In this document: piece after piece, positions 43,672-55,094 of the stretch
Layout: each line of letters begins with the position of its first letter
Numbering within the stretch: the stretch's first letter is position 1
Origin: Meconema thalassinum
Taxonomy: Eukaryota; Arthropoda; Insecta; Orthoptera; Tettigoniidae
Direction of reading: 5' to 3'
DNA: 64,000 nucleotides
NCBI GenBank assembly: GCA_946902985.2
Contig: OX336389.2
Coordinates: 150,215,099-150,279,098 of the forward strand
The notes under the pieces: model-generated
What the model saw: only the letters and a program-made list of their open reading frames with translations
What the model was told of the DNA's origin: nothing
The model's database searches: none
Position numbers and translations under genes: made by a program

Positions 43672-46645
43672 TTTAAAATTGATAAGAAAATAGTATTTTG
43701 TATTTTCCGTAAATTTGTAAGTGTACCGGTATTTTGTACCTAAAATAAATTTGTGAGTATTGTTTATTTTGTATAAACATACAAAATGTTCATACTGTGC
43801 CCGTTGGAGGATGTCATCTGGTCACCACCAACCGAGTATGGCCTCCCACATGACCTCTTCCCCCGACCACATATCCAAGAAAAGGATTGGGGTGCATTCC
43901 AATAGGGCTCGCGGGCACGAGACTCCTATCCCGCAGGATCTCGTCCCCATCATGATTGTTAAGTCATAAGACACCCCTGGAAATAAACCCCCAAAAGAAA
44001 CCAACTACTAAAGGAGGATGTCCAGACTGAAGAAAAAATCGTTGGAATATTTATTGAATAAAACCAACACCTAACCTAGGATCAGAGGGTTTCAAATCGG
44101 GTAATCCACTATCTAATAAAAAAAAACAAGAAACGAACAACCCCTAAGCTAATGGAAATTAACCCTCATGACTAGTTCTTACTACATTCAAAACAAAGCA
44201 AAGCTTGGGAAAGTGGTACAAAAGCCCTAATTTAAGTACAAGGAAAAGATAATGATGTTCTGAGAAGAGTCATCATACCATAAATATAGTCAAACATGAC
44301 AGCGAAAATCTCGATCATACTGTGACCACTCCCCATATTTACATTTAAGTTTATCTGTCTAAGCGAAATCCTTGGTTACTCTGATAGTACTCATCATAAA
44401 ATAAGAAGCATCATTGATTCGCTTACAGCATCATGGGAATATAACAAATATAATGGAAGACGTTACTCTCTGGTCACCCTGTGCTCAAAAATTGCTGTGA
44501 CGTAAATTACATTCCGTTCGAGCACCAAGAATGTCTCGATAAAAGCTCCCCTTTAGGCAATGCAAAGAGAGCAGTGTCATATCTGTCTGCAGTCTCACAC
44601 GGAAACTCCAGGTGGCTGCTGGGAAATCTAACTGTGCTTTAACCTTGAGAGTCGACATTTGTCATTCTGCCGTGCTCTAGTGAGTGTTTATAACAGCACC
44701 TCACATTCATTGCATAGCAATGTCCATCAAAAACTTAAGAAAATTGTAGATTTCACTAGATAAAGTTCATAGTTCTGATCTATTACACTTGAGAATATTA
44801 TCACACTGTTCTTTGTATATCTGAGGCGTTCTAGTTAGGCTTAAAAAAAACACTGATAATCATGTGTTAGCCAATAAATCGGCAAAGAGTAGCAAAGGAA
44901 AGACATGCTTACTCTGTAATGTCGGAAGATTATTATAACAAAATATCGTGCGCTAAGCACATCAAAGCTCATAAATGTTATAAAACACCTACACCTGGGG
45001 GTGTTAATTGCAAATGATACGTATAATGTGTAATGCGGGGTTTAAAGTGAGTTAACCTACAGCACTCCATTACACTACTCTGAGTCTGCTTGAATCTGGT
45101 TCTAAGACCATATAAAAATTATGTACAATAATTATGTAGATGCGACATCTTCTCTGTATCTAAACGATACGCCCGCTGCAGTGGCGTACAAATATTTCAC
45201 ATTAAAGGGAGCTTCAAAGAATGACTGTGCTTTCAGCAACAGCTGATTAATGAAACTTAATGCTCAAAGTTATAAATCCATGTCCATTATGTGGACTACA
45301 TAAAGTTACAATTATTGCACCCGGGTTGAACCCGTGGAGTGTCTAACTCTACAACTGAGCTAGCACAAAGCGTGTGGAAGCCCATGAGAATGAAACCCAC
45401 CGTCAGTGGCGGCTACAAGAAGCAAAGGAACCCTACCTAAATGACTGTTATGCTTACGATTGTCTAGAACTAATCCAGCCCTGATTCATAACCAATACAA
45501 GAGGAAATTAATCGAAACTCACGGCGAGAGTTGTTCGCCTCTACCTTGGGAAGGCATAATTTGAGGGTTCCTTCCTTCAATACAAGAGTTGAGCAAAGAT
45601 TTCATCTCCCTGGCCATGGTCATCATAATCCTAGTATCGACTTCCATCCTGAGGTGTCGTTAGGTGATCAATGACTCCTTCATACCGCAGTTTAAGCCCT
45701 CATGGTCATCATCATGGAACTGGGATTAAACATCACGTGGACTAGTTTCGGCATCTCGAAGTTCTGGTAGAAATGGTGAAATTGAGTGGAAATTCACTGA
45801 TTCTATGAGTAGTTTTACTTCTCAAAACTGGCTTTACACTTTGCAAGCTGTAAGCAAGATTGAACATGTGCTTGTTTTCACCGAAGCTATTCTGGTAACA
45901 CAGATTTGTACGGCGTGATTCTTACTTATGGAACAAATAATATAGTAAGCAATAGCACTGAATATTGTGAATATTTTTAGCACTTTGATGATTTATCGTC
46001 GAACACGTTGTCCACCTTGTGGTGTGACGATTACCTGTTGCTCCTAGCTCAAAAGTTGGATATTCACTGTTTCCTCGAAAATATGTCACTCCCGTGATTT
46101 AAACTGTTCAAATACGATATCACCAGCACATTAGTGCCAAAATAATACTCGATGTCCTGATATTTCGTAGATCAGGGACTCAATGGTCCTATTATAAGAC
46201 TGTTGCACCCTCGGTCTCCACGACCGGTCAAAATTGTACGTCTACTTGTGTCAAACGCACAAAGGGTTGTGTTCGTGCCTGGAATGGCGTGTTCCGGGTT
46301 CGACTACAGTCGAAGTCATTTAGCAACTATTTCCATGTGCTTCGCGTTCCTGCGATGATGTACCTTTTTTCATTACCAAAATACAATACATTAGACCAAT
46401 CTAAAGTGGCTTATTATGCAGAGTTACGTAGAATGATTCGTTCAAGTATGCACGATCTTGTATAGAATAAACCAGTCCTCCAAACAAAGTCAAAAGATCT
46501 CCTGAAGGTGAGATAAGCTTATTTAGTAACTCTTAGTTGAAGTATTCCTTACTTCTCTCAAAACTATCACCAGCAACAGCTGATTAATGAAATTTAATGC
46601 GGGCTCAATACCATAGTGGGAGGACCAGTATTTTTTCCAACTCTG
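43672..46645. other. Non-coding, AT-rich; one tRNA-like fragment and a 30-bp direct repeat
   Basis: No long coding frame. CAGCAACAGCTGATTAATGA occurs in a 30-bp direct repeat at 45234-45263 and 46571-46600 (one mismatch). A pol III B-box-like GGGTTCGACTACA near 46297 follows a weak A-box-like word, possibly another SINE relic. Confidence 0.45.
45317..45366 (-). repeat. tRNA-like fragment (SINE head or tRNA pseudogene)
   Basis: On the minus strand GTGCTAGCTCAGTTGTAGAG matches a tRNA D-arm region (A-box) and ACGGGTTCAACCCGGGTGC a T-arm (B-box). Only about 15 bases separate the arms, so the anticodon arm is mostly absent and this cannot be a functional tRNA. Confidence 0.55.
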
Positions 46646-46649
46646 TGAA

Positions 46650-46890
46650 GCATAACTAGTGTGCACTTGTATTTTAATTAGAATTAGGGCAGGAAGTGGC
46701 CATCACCATCGGTTGGGTACTATCCCAGCATTGGCATTGAGTAGGAGTGGGAAATCAAGTGCAGGATGGCAGAGTTCTGCCTCACGATCCCTCAGACGAG
46801 AAATAAATGGCTTGTGGCTAATCCAGGAATCTAACCAGGGCCTTTGCGGTCAGCCAAAAAGCTAGCCAGTACCCCAGGAGGCGGCCAGGT
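46650..46890 (-). repeat. tRNA-derived SINE
   Basis: The body words GGCAGGAAGTGGCCATCACC, GAGTAGGAGTGGGAAATCAAG and the tRNA-like end (AGCCAGTACCCCAGGAGGC) place it in the same broad family as 12040-12280. The B-box complement GGAATCTAACCAGG is mutated. Confidence 0.55.
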
Positions 46891-47464
46891 AACTTTCTAG
46901 TTTGATGATCAAATTACCGGTCCGGTACGGACCGTATCTATTTTTCCGGGTACCAGATTGGCTGGGCATCTTATATTCCATGTTCCAAAAAGCTGTTCCC
47001 TAAGGGGAATAAAGAAAAGGGCTAGGTAATTGGGGCAAAGGGTTTAGTTTCCGGGAAAGAAGATGCCAATTAAGTTTAGGTTATTGATGGAATAGGCTAC
47101 CGTATGTATTTATTTCAGTAAGTTTTGTAATATTTCACCGGTGCATAAGAATAGCTTATACAATAATACTAATAATCTGATTTGTGTTACGGTAGTAAAA
47201 CATCCCTAGTCTCACAGTTTTTCTTACACCGTGCCTAAGCTATTTATCATCAGCAACAACTTTGCCCCGAAGATTTTTTTGTTGCTAGCAATATCGTCAC
47301 CAAGTTAGTGTCTTCCATGTACGGTCCCTCGCGGCAAAATATTAAGATCTGAGAGTTTTTCAGTTCCATGTTCGGATATTAGAAATGAGACTAAATTTCA
47401 TATTGAAGACGAATCTTACAACCACACTACTGCTTGGACATGTTCGTGCCCTGTGTACATTATT

Positions 47465-47866
47465 TTACGATATTTTATTGCCGAGGATACACAGGTTTAA
47501 ATGTGTAAATAGATACTTATTTATGACGACAATTATACTACTTATCCAGTGAAAGTATGTATAATTCGGTACGGATAAATACATCTTCGAATCCCTTCCG
47601 TTAACTGTTGGCTTTGGTGGAGATATGTTGCATTTGGTTTGAAGTGGGTTTCTTGTAACACGACACCCATTGCATTCAATTACTGCCAATTTCTTAGTTG
47701 GCCAAATCGTGGTGTGACCATTGAACACATACGTCTGCAGACAGTAATGATACTTCACCTGATTGGTCAGAAGAAACTCATTGCCTTGATTTGTGATAGG
47801 CCACCTAATATACCAGTTCCATGTGAATTTTACTGTTCCTTTCAGCTGCCTGTACGTGACAAACAT
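47465..47866 (-). CDS. Hypothetical protein, 133 codons
   Basis: A minus-strand frame opens with ATG at 47866, directly after a CACGTG word, and closes near 47465. The composition is protein-like, rich in aromatic and hydroxyl residues (FTWNWYIRWPITNQGNEF, VKYHYCLQTYVFNGHTTIW), with Cys residues at ECNGC and KCN, and a hydrophobic C-terminal part (ISSIIVVINKYLFTHLNLCIL) that could be a membrane segment. No family recognised. It is divergent from the micro-exon series to its right with a shared TATA/CACGTG region between. It could be a real short gene, an exon, or chance; I lean slightly to chance or an exon. Confidence 0.3.
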   Translation of the reverse strand: MFVTYRQLKGTVKFTWNWYIRWPITNQGNEFLLTNQVKYHYCLQTYVFNGHTTIWPTKKLAVIECNGCRVTRNPLQTKCNISPPKPTVNGRDSKMYLSVPNYTYFHWISSIIVVINKYLFTHLNLCILGNKIS

Positions 47867-47879
47867 CACGTGACCGTTT

Positions 47880-48310
47880 GAGTCTATAAAGATTTGTTGA
47901 AATGCCGCGGTCGGACCGCCATTGCGGAAGGAAATGAAGGCTGGAGTTGAATATTATTTATAATCAAAAGTAAGTAAAAGTTATGTTTTCCAACATGGGC
48001 TGAACGCTTATTTTATTCATTAGGGAGTGTGTTTACAATATTTCCTTTCTTTTCAGACGGACGCAGAAGAGCCGAGGTAAGAGTTTAGGGGGCAGATGAC
48101 ATCGTAGTTCAGTCCATTGAAACCCCAATAACCAACTAACTAGAGTTTCAGAGGAGAAGATTTATACGAAACAGCCTGTAAGTTTTATTTATGAATACAA
48201 TTTGCCGTTATTTTATTCACTTTTCCAAAGGGATTTTTTTTATATTCGTTTTATTAAACCTTAATTTTTGTCTCATTCCTTGTTTATACAGCGTATGTTA
48301 TTAAGCCGAG
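47880..48310 (+). other. Possible micro-exon series
   Basis: TATAAA at 47885-47890 precedes an ATG at 47902. A consensus donor AAAA|GTAAGT follows at 47970. Downstream come three very short blocks, each with an acceptor and a donor: 48057-48076 (TTTTCAG before, GTAAGA after), 48152-48177 (GTTTCAG before, GTAAGT after, with a CTAAC branch-like word) and 48292-48310 (TTATACAG before, GTACCG after). Sizes are 20, 26 and 19 bases. The first ATG frame stops after 11 codons, so if transcribed this may be non-coding or use another start. Confidence 0.25.
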
Positions 48311-48912
48311 GTACCGTACTGAAAATGGGCATATGCAAAAATCACCGGTAAAGTGTTTTACTTGTTAAGATACAATATAACATTTGTGAATAGACGTTGC
48401 CCGGGAATTGCCTTGCTGAGAGGCAATTGATCACTGCAGCATCACGCCCCAAATTGTTAGTGTCCGGTTGGCAGTATTGATATTGCGAATTTTCAGTCTG
48501 TCAACACAATAGGCCTATATTCCCAATTATTGAGACATCCTAAATTATAACCTGAAAAAAAAAAGAAGATTTCGGTGGTGCATTTCAATTATCAGCCTAA
48601 GTCATTTTGTTAGCAACACTCAATAAATAGTTTGAATTGCAGTGCAGGACACAGGAACCTGACTTGAACAGTTTCAGTTAGATGGTGAATGATAATATAT
48701 GATTTTCCTACCTTTTCAGGGTTTCCAGGGGACAATACCTATTGAAATTGCCATTCATTATGACTAATATACTGGAAATATGTGCTAAATTACGTAATTA
48801 TATATGTTTCATTCTCGTTAAATTTAAACTAGGCTCTGGCAGCCATGTTGCTCATCCAACTGAGCAACACATGACGAGACATTGATGTTTCGGCAGTGTG
48901 CCCAACATGTAT

Positions 48913-50175
48913 GATATAAAATACACCACCACTAGGCAAAACCCATTCGTCTGGGCTGGAAACAAGAATCTGGGCACATTAGCCTGCAACCATTGAACTG
49001 GACATGTTAGACTGTAACCATTGTCAAAAACCATTGGATTAGACTAAACGAAGGTTAGAATGGTCGCGGGAAGCTTGCGGAGCATGGTTGAAAAAAAAAA
49101 GAACATTGATCTGGACGAAAGACCACCTATACAATTAGTACCGTATTCATGGGGTTGGCAATACGGTTGTAACGCTGATAATGGCAGACACAGCTGGAAT
49201 TTTTACTATATAAGTCATGTTATAACTTGGGATGGCGGGTGGGTTATAGATGGTGATGTGCTTGAGCTCGGCTCGAGCTGCTCAAAAAGATGACATCAGA
49301 GTTTGAACTTTTGTGCGCGCCGTGACCTATCGGCGTGCTCTTATGAGCTCAGAAACCTCGAGAAGGCTGTGTTCGAGCATTGTGCTAGGCGGTACCGGCT
49401 CGTCCTGTGTTTGCTATGCACTGCTGTATAGTTTGTGCCTATAACCCCTTCAAACTGTATCTGTAATGTGGAGAGAGCCACAATCTGTGTTTGTGCGATG
49501 ATTCGATGCACATGTCTCCCCAGAATATACAACCTGCCTACAGAAGATATAAAATACACCACCACTAGGCAAAACCCATTCGTCTGCGGCTGGAAGCTAG
49601 AATCTGGGCGCATTAGGCTGTAACCATTGTTCTGGACACGATAGACTGTAACCATTGTCAAAAACCATTGGATTGTACTAAACGAAGGTTAGAATGGTCG
49701 CAAGAAGCTAGCTGGGCACGGTTGACAGAACATTCATCTGGACGGAAGACCAACTATACAATTAGTACCGTATGCATGGGGTTGGCAATACTGTTGTAAC
49801 GCTGATAATGGCAGAAACAGCTGGAATTTTTACTATATAAGTTATGTTATAATTTGGAATGGCGGGTGGGTTATAGATAGTGATGTGCTTGAGTTCGGCT
49901 CGAGCTGCTCGAACAGATGACGTCAGAGTTCTAACTTTTGTGCGCGCCGTGACCTATCGGCATGCTCTTATGAGCCCAGAAACCTCAAGAAGGTTGTGTT
50001 CGAGCATTGTGCTAGGCGGTACCGGCTCGTGCTGTGTTTGCTATGCACTGCTGTATAGTTTGAGCATATAACCCCTTCAAACTGTATCTGTAATGTGGAG
50101 ACAGCCACAATCTGTGTTTGTGCGATGATTCGATGCACACATCTCCTCAGATTATACAAACTGCGTACTGAACAT
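48913..50175. repeat. 633-bp tandem duplication with an internal TATA-like promoter
   Basis: Unit 1 starts at 48913 and unit 2 at 49546, both with GATATAAAATACACCACCAC. Each unit contains TAACCATTGTCAAAAACCAT, a CATGGGGTTGGCAATAC segment, ACTATATAAG, and a CG-rich stretch (GTGCGCGCCGTGACCTATCGG, GCGGTACCGGCTCG). Divergence by eye is around 5%. A third, older copy lies at 53985-55090. The family is not recognised; the TATA box and absence of coding suggest an LTR-like or promoter-bearing repeat. Confidence 0.85.
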
Positions 50176-50397
50176 CGTTGGAGTTCACAGAATAAAGTTG
50201 ACGGGTCACAACACGTTCATCGTACAATGATGCGGCAAGAGTATGTGTATAGGCTATAAGTGATTAATTTCTTCCGTTGCAGGAACATATGTTTGCTACT
50301 ATCCTCGACGTATTAAATCCTTCCCAGAAGCCAAAGGTGTATCAGAGATGGGGGGTGGGGAATAATCATATTAAAATTATTATTAGCCTAGGTACAA

Positions 50398-50592
50398 TTT
50401 GATTTACTGTTCGTCGCACCGACAGAGATCGGTCGTATGGTGACAATGGGGCAGAAGATGGCTAGATGTGGAAGGATGTGGCCATGGCCTGTATTAAGGT
50501 ACAGCCCTAGCAGGTGCATAGTGTGCAAATGGGAAACCACGGAAAACCATCTGCAGGACTGCCCACAGTTGGATTCGAACCACTAACAGTCT
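50398..50592 (-). repeat. tRNA-derived SINE
   Basis: On the minus strand: tRNA-like head with GGTTCGAATCCAAC, body GGTTTTCCGTGGTTTCCC and GGCCATGGCCACATCC, then the 3-prime segment with GTCACCATACGACCGATCTC and GGTGCGACG. Same superfamily as the copies at 3.4-3.9 kb but with a different 3-prime end. Confidence 0.75.
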
Positions 50593-50599
50593 AATACGT

Positions 50600-51120
50600 T
50601 CACACATACCGTAAATGCACCAATGGTCGTCATGTTAAGACAGATTTAGTCAAGAAAATATATACACCTTATACATTTTGGTAAATTTAATAAACAAAAG
50701 CACTGTACCCAACCTCAAACACTAGGAAACTCTCAAAATCAAAAATATTCTTTTTTTTTGGAAAATTACCTATTTTTTTAGTGTGTTTTTGCCCTAGTCC
50801 TTGGCACGATGTATTTGGATATTTCCTATATTCGTCACCCGTTTGCACCAATAGCCGTCGCAGTGTTAGTTTTCCTTGTCTGCTGTTTATAATGCATTTC
50901 TGTCAATTGTTGCGTATGACACCGATTTATCGACATGGAGGCTAACATTTATGAATAAAACAGTACCAATAATTATGTTTTTTAATTTTAAAAAATTATA
51001 TATTAAAAGAAAAATAAAGACTGAAGCGGGAATGGTGGGTAGAAGACATACGGGCAATAAAATATCGTAATTCTGCTCTAAACACATTTATTATAAGTTA
51101 TTTTTGTATTAACTTAAAGT
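50600..51120. other. AT-rich non-coding
   Basis: No gene or mobile element recognised. Confidence 0.4.
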
Positions 51121-51127
51121 GCAATAT

Positions 51128-52290
51128 TTATAATAATTGAAATGCGAACAATATAATCACAAGAACATGTATTGATGTGGGCTTCCCCGACCGGGCTGTT
51201 ATGCCGTGATCTTTTTTTTTTTTTACCGGGGGATGGGACGCGTAGTCACATAAAACGTGAGACCAGACCATGGCATAACATAACGTCTGCGTTGAACAAT
51301 CGCCGAGGGTCTGACAAGATAGACTGGAAGCCGTTTTCCACCAAATAACAGTAGGTTTTAATTTGATGTTCTGTAATATTGCAGCACGGTTTACTGTCAA
51401 ATTTTGAGGGATTCTTAAAGACAGGCTTGGATTTCTTTTTAGGAAAGATTCACACCATTTCCTCCCTGGCCGCCCATCTTTGAAAGGAGAGTCCCTCTCC
51501 AATTCTTTTGTGAGGCACTGGACGCTATTTTGCAAATTGTCCTTTTTTTTACCGGGAACCCCGATTTTCCCATTGAACTAGAGCTCTCGTCAGCCCGGAA
51601 GGCGGCCGGCTCTGTGGGATTTGCGCAGAGAGAGAAAGAAATACATTTCCACTGTTGCAACAGGTCCATCATGTCAGAGTTCCCACACCGCAGGCTGCTG
51701 CCATGAGTTCCTGCGGTATGACGACACCGTCGCTTACCTCGAGCCTGTCTCTTTCACGCTGCAGGGGCATGGTGGCTCAGCGGTCCAGCTGTATGCCTCT
51801 CACCAAGGCGGTCCGGGTTCGATTCCCGGTCAATGCATGTGAGATTTTCGAAGTGAAATGCCATGTCCTGTGGTTCGGATTCCACGTAAAAAGGAGGTCC
51901 CGTGGCTCATAATCACAAGATTCACGGTCACGTAAAACTACAATCTTCCTTCTTTTTTCTTTCACGCTGCGTTACACTTAGCTTTCCTAACAACACACTA
52001 GCTCAGATTCTCAAGACAGACTGACTGTGATTGGTGGGATGGAAGTGAGGCATGACATTGTTAGCGTTGTGTTCTGCGCACTGCCTTCCCGGCTGGCTCG
52101 AGCTCTAACATCCTTTGTTAAAAAGGAACTTGGGCCCCATCTTCCTCTCTCTCTAGTTTTTCTTTTAATTTTGTCCGAGAGGGCGTTTTCTCGGAACACC
52201 ATTCCTCTCCGCGGCCATTGTAATTCTCATGCCATCCTTCTCAACGACCTTAATAGCAGCTTCCATTTGCTGAATATCGTAGGCTAATTG
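51128..52290 (-). pseudogene. pogo/Tigger-like DNA transposase, N-terminal relic split by a SINE
   Basis: On the minus strand, 52290-52180 reads DIQQMEAAIKVVEKDGM then AAERNGVP, a Psq-type helix-turn-helix start. Beyond a SINE insertion (51763-51957), 51480-51370 reads DGRPGRKWCESFLKRNPSLSLR, the CENP-B/Tc5-type second DNA-binding helix region. The intervening SEED-like part is frameshifted. The DDE catalytic domain is not visible. In intact relatives these two helix-turn-helix domains bind the transposon ends. Several stops and frame changes make it inactive. Confidence 0.7.
51763..51957 (+). mobile_element. tRNA-derived SINE inserted in the transposase relic
   Basis: The head has GGTGGCTCAGCGG (A-box) and GGTTCGATTCCCGG (B-box), the body GAAATGCCATGTCCTGTGG and the tail CTTCCTTCTTTTT. 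The 13-bp target-site duplication TCTTTCACGCTGC lies at 51750-51762 and 51958-51970, fixing both ends and proving that it landed in the older transposase. Confidence 0.92.
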
Positions 52291-52424
52291 AGAAATGTGC
52301 GTTTCGAGATATTACTGGAAAGCAAAGATTTATTCTTAGAATATATTTTTCATCTCAACTTAAAAAGAATCCCCTTTAGCTCACCTGAAAACCCTAGGCC
52401 TAGACCTACTGATAATAATAATGT

Positions 52425-52632
52425 TTTTTTACGTCCCTTTTAACTACTGTGGCTTTTAGAGACCCCAGGGTGCTGGATTTTTGCCCCGAAGGGGAATCTA
52501 TAACGTGCCAATAAGTCTTCTGACACGGCTCTCTCGCATTTGCGCACCCTCAAATTCCAGATGACTGCGCCAGGATTCGATCCTGCAACAGCAGGCGAGA
52601 TCGTAACCACTGAGCCACGCAGCCAGCGTAGG
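52425..52632 (-). repeat. tRNA-derived SINE, GTCCCTTTTAAC-tail family
   Basis: Minus-strand copy: head GGCTGCGTGGCTCAGTGG, B-box GGATCGAATCCTGG, body GGGTGCGCAAATGCGAGAG and GACACGG, tail the complement of ACGTCCCTTTTAACTACTG. About 700 bp from an oppositely oriented copy. Confidence 0.85.
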
Positions 52633-52639
52633 TCTACGG

Positions 52640-53345
52640 CGGTCAAAGAGACAGTGCTACATAATAACAGCACACTGTAAATGTTTATTGGTTCTGAAAT
52701 GTTAACGCAAACTTTAACAATATCGTGCATTAGTGTTCGTCAGCTATGACGACTATTGGACACGATGATTAAACAACAATTTAATTAATGCAGGGTGTTT
52801 CAGAACTATAAGTATATTGCCACTGTTAGCTAGGTCTTACAAGGAGATATGACAATGTGCCAGTTTTCGTCACAAATGACGAGCATTGGTAAAGTGCGTG
52901 TTTTTAAATCCAGTGTTCGTCACCAGCATTTCTAACCAAACTAGGAACGTGAGCACGAAATAGCAAATCGCATATGTTACAGGAACAATTACCAACTATA
53001 TTACGCACTTGTAACATTTTAAAATGTCAGAATGTATCACGTAGGCACATAATTAACTCGCGTACCTGCTTAGCACATGCAAGAAGCAATACGCCGCGTC
53101 AAGACAGCTCAATTCCCTCGAGATGTTTGGCGCTGGGAATCACCTATTACATCGCACGCATGATTTTGCTAAGTTGCTCCTTATCGGCAACGAAGATATG
53201 ACGAATCTCGTAAGACTTCGTGCATTGATAAAGACCCGTTGACATGCCTATTTTTTGTACTTATATGCGAGAGTGACGACGACTGGCTCAGTGACGAAAA
53301 CCGGTGCAGTTACCTTACATGAGATTAATTTTTAAAAAAATACAA
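52640..53345. other. Non-coding
   Basis: No gene seen. The phrase CGTCA(C/T)...GACGA is repeated (TTCGTCAGCTATGACGAC, TTCGTCACAAATGACGAG) but too short to classify. Confidence 0.4.
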
Positions 53346-53349
53346 AAAG

Positions 53350-53575
53350 AAACTGGCTGCGTGGCTCAGGGGTAACGTTCTTGCTTGCTGGGCCCTAGAT
53401 TGCAATTCGTATCCTGGCGCAGTCAGTTGGAATTTGTGGGTGCGCAAATGCGAGGGAGCCGTGTCGGTAGATTTACTGGCACGTAAAAGATCCCCTTCGG
53501 GGCAAAATTCCGGCACCCCGGCGTCTCTAAAAGTCATAGTTAAAAGGGACGTGAAACCATTAACATAGTTATTAT
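53350..53575 (+). repeat. tRNA-derived SINE, GTCCCTTTTAAC-tail family, plus orientation
   Basis: Head GGCTGCGTGGCTCAGGGG, diverged B-box ATTCGTATCCTGG, body GGGTGCGCAAATGCGAGGG, GACACGG-like and AAAAGATCCCCTTCGGGG, ending TTAAAAGGGACGTGAAACC. Inverted relative to the 52.4-kb copy. Confidence 0.85.
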
Positions 53576-53984
53576 TTTTATTACAAAAGGTATTTTGGCT
53601 AATTTAAGTAGTTTTGTAGCTCATTCACCACTCATGAACTCTTACCATTAACCATAAAAAAGTTAACTGCTTTTAGGAAACACCACATTCACACTTCAAT
53701 CAGGAAGGTATGAACATTTTAACTTTCCAGTAATAAACTGACGATATAACAGGTTGCCATGTTGGATAAGGCTTGAGTAGGCAATACTGCCAACTTTACC
53801 ACACTGCCCTGTGGCCAGGTTAGACGAAAATTGCTCTTTGTACTAAAGTTGGGTGGGGTAAAACCATTGGTCGCTACTAGGTTAGACGACTGTATGGACG
53901 AAATTTATTGATTGCAGAGGGCGGGGCAGAAGATGCGCATGGGTTGCACTGCCTCATATTGCGTCATTTTCATACCTTTCTAGG

Positions 53985-55090
53985 GAACGGTTACGATTGA
54001 AATTACGGTCCATTATCACAAGTGCGATGGAAATATATGTTAAATTACGTAAATATGTGTGTTTACCTCTTGCTCATTGAACGACTACTGCCATGTTCAT
54101 CAAGCGCGTGAGCTTGATTCAACATTTCTTGGGTTGGCACATTGTGTTGCCGACATGTAAGATATAAAATACAACACCACATGAAGTCGGTCATGTGCTT
54201 GCGAGCCACGCTATCTAGTAATTATTGGTCTAGAGAGACTACTTCCACTCTTCTCCTTCTTCCTCTTCGCCTTTTCCTGTTACGCTGGGTCGGCTTTCTT
54301 AATCCTGAGGCGCCATAATTTCGTTGTAAAACATCAGCAGCAATACTCTCATGTCCCTTTGGACATTCGTCATCCATGTTGTTTGAGGTCTGCTGCTCCC
54401 TCTCTTTTGTGTAGCCATGGAAAGGCACTTCTTCACTACATGATTTTCCGGTCTTCGCATAACATGGTCACACCACCTTTGCCTGGACTCTAAAAGTTTC
54501 TCAGTTATAGGCGCTACTTTGAAACTGCCTCGCACATGTTCATTACGGATTTTATCTTTGAGAGTAACTCCACCTGACCTACGTGACATACGCATTTCAG
54601 TGGTATGTAGCTTTTGCTCATGTGCCTTGGTAGTAGCCCATGTTTGGTCTTACGGCAGTTTTATAAACTTTACCCTTCGTTCTTATGGGTTGCTTTATGG
54701 TTCTTCATTTTAGAGATGGCTTTTCTAACTTCCACTGCTGTGATTTCATTAATAGGTCCTTGCGTCATAGGTAGTTCCACGTCTTGTCGCCTGGGACAAA
54801 GACAAAGGGGAGCATATGTGACTAACACAGGGCCGCCACCTATTAATTATTGGTCTAGGCAAATGTAACTTTTACAAAAATAATTACTAACGTATGCGTG
54901 GGGTTGGCGTTACTGTACTTGTGCATAATTCACGCGGATAATGGCCAACCCAGCTGGAATTTTACTCTATGTCATGATATAAAAGGGAAATCTATTTTGA
55001 ATCAGTAGTTTAGTAAATTTTTTCAAGGGTTCTCTTCTCCTCAACTGTTACCAGCTACTCTTGAGATCACAGAAATTGAATCATGTTTCA
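53985..55090. repeat. Third, older copy of the 48.7-50.2 kb repeat, interrupted by a LINE
   Basis: The left part (TTACGATTGAAATTACGG ... TAAATTACGTAAATATGTG ... AAGATATAAAATACAACACC) matches 48722-48935. The right part after 54880 (GCGTGGGGTTGGCG ... GATAATGGCCAACCCAGCTGG) matches about 49150-49205. Between them is a LINE fragment with a 15-bp target-site duplication. Confidence 0.65.
54234..54843 (-). pseudogene. 5-prime-truncated LINE, RT C-terminal region
   Basis: On the minus strand: RNEHVRGSFKVAPITEKLLE, RWCDHVMRRPENHVVKKCLS and RPQTTWMTNVQRDM, the segment that follows the RT thumb in many insect LINEs. TAATTATTGGTCTAG flanks it at 54219-54233 and 54844-54858, a 15-bp target-site duplication showing a single 5-prime-truncated insertion of about 610 bp. 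Confidence 0.85.
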
Positions 55091-55094
55091 AGGA

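Noticed and set aside
45317..45366. Functional tRNA gene
   Set aside because: The two arms are only about 15 bases apart, with no room for an anticodon arm; no acceptor-stem pairing was found.
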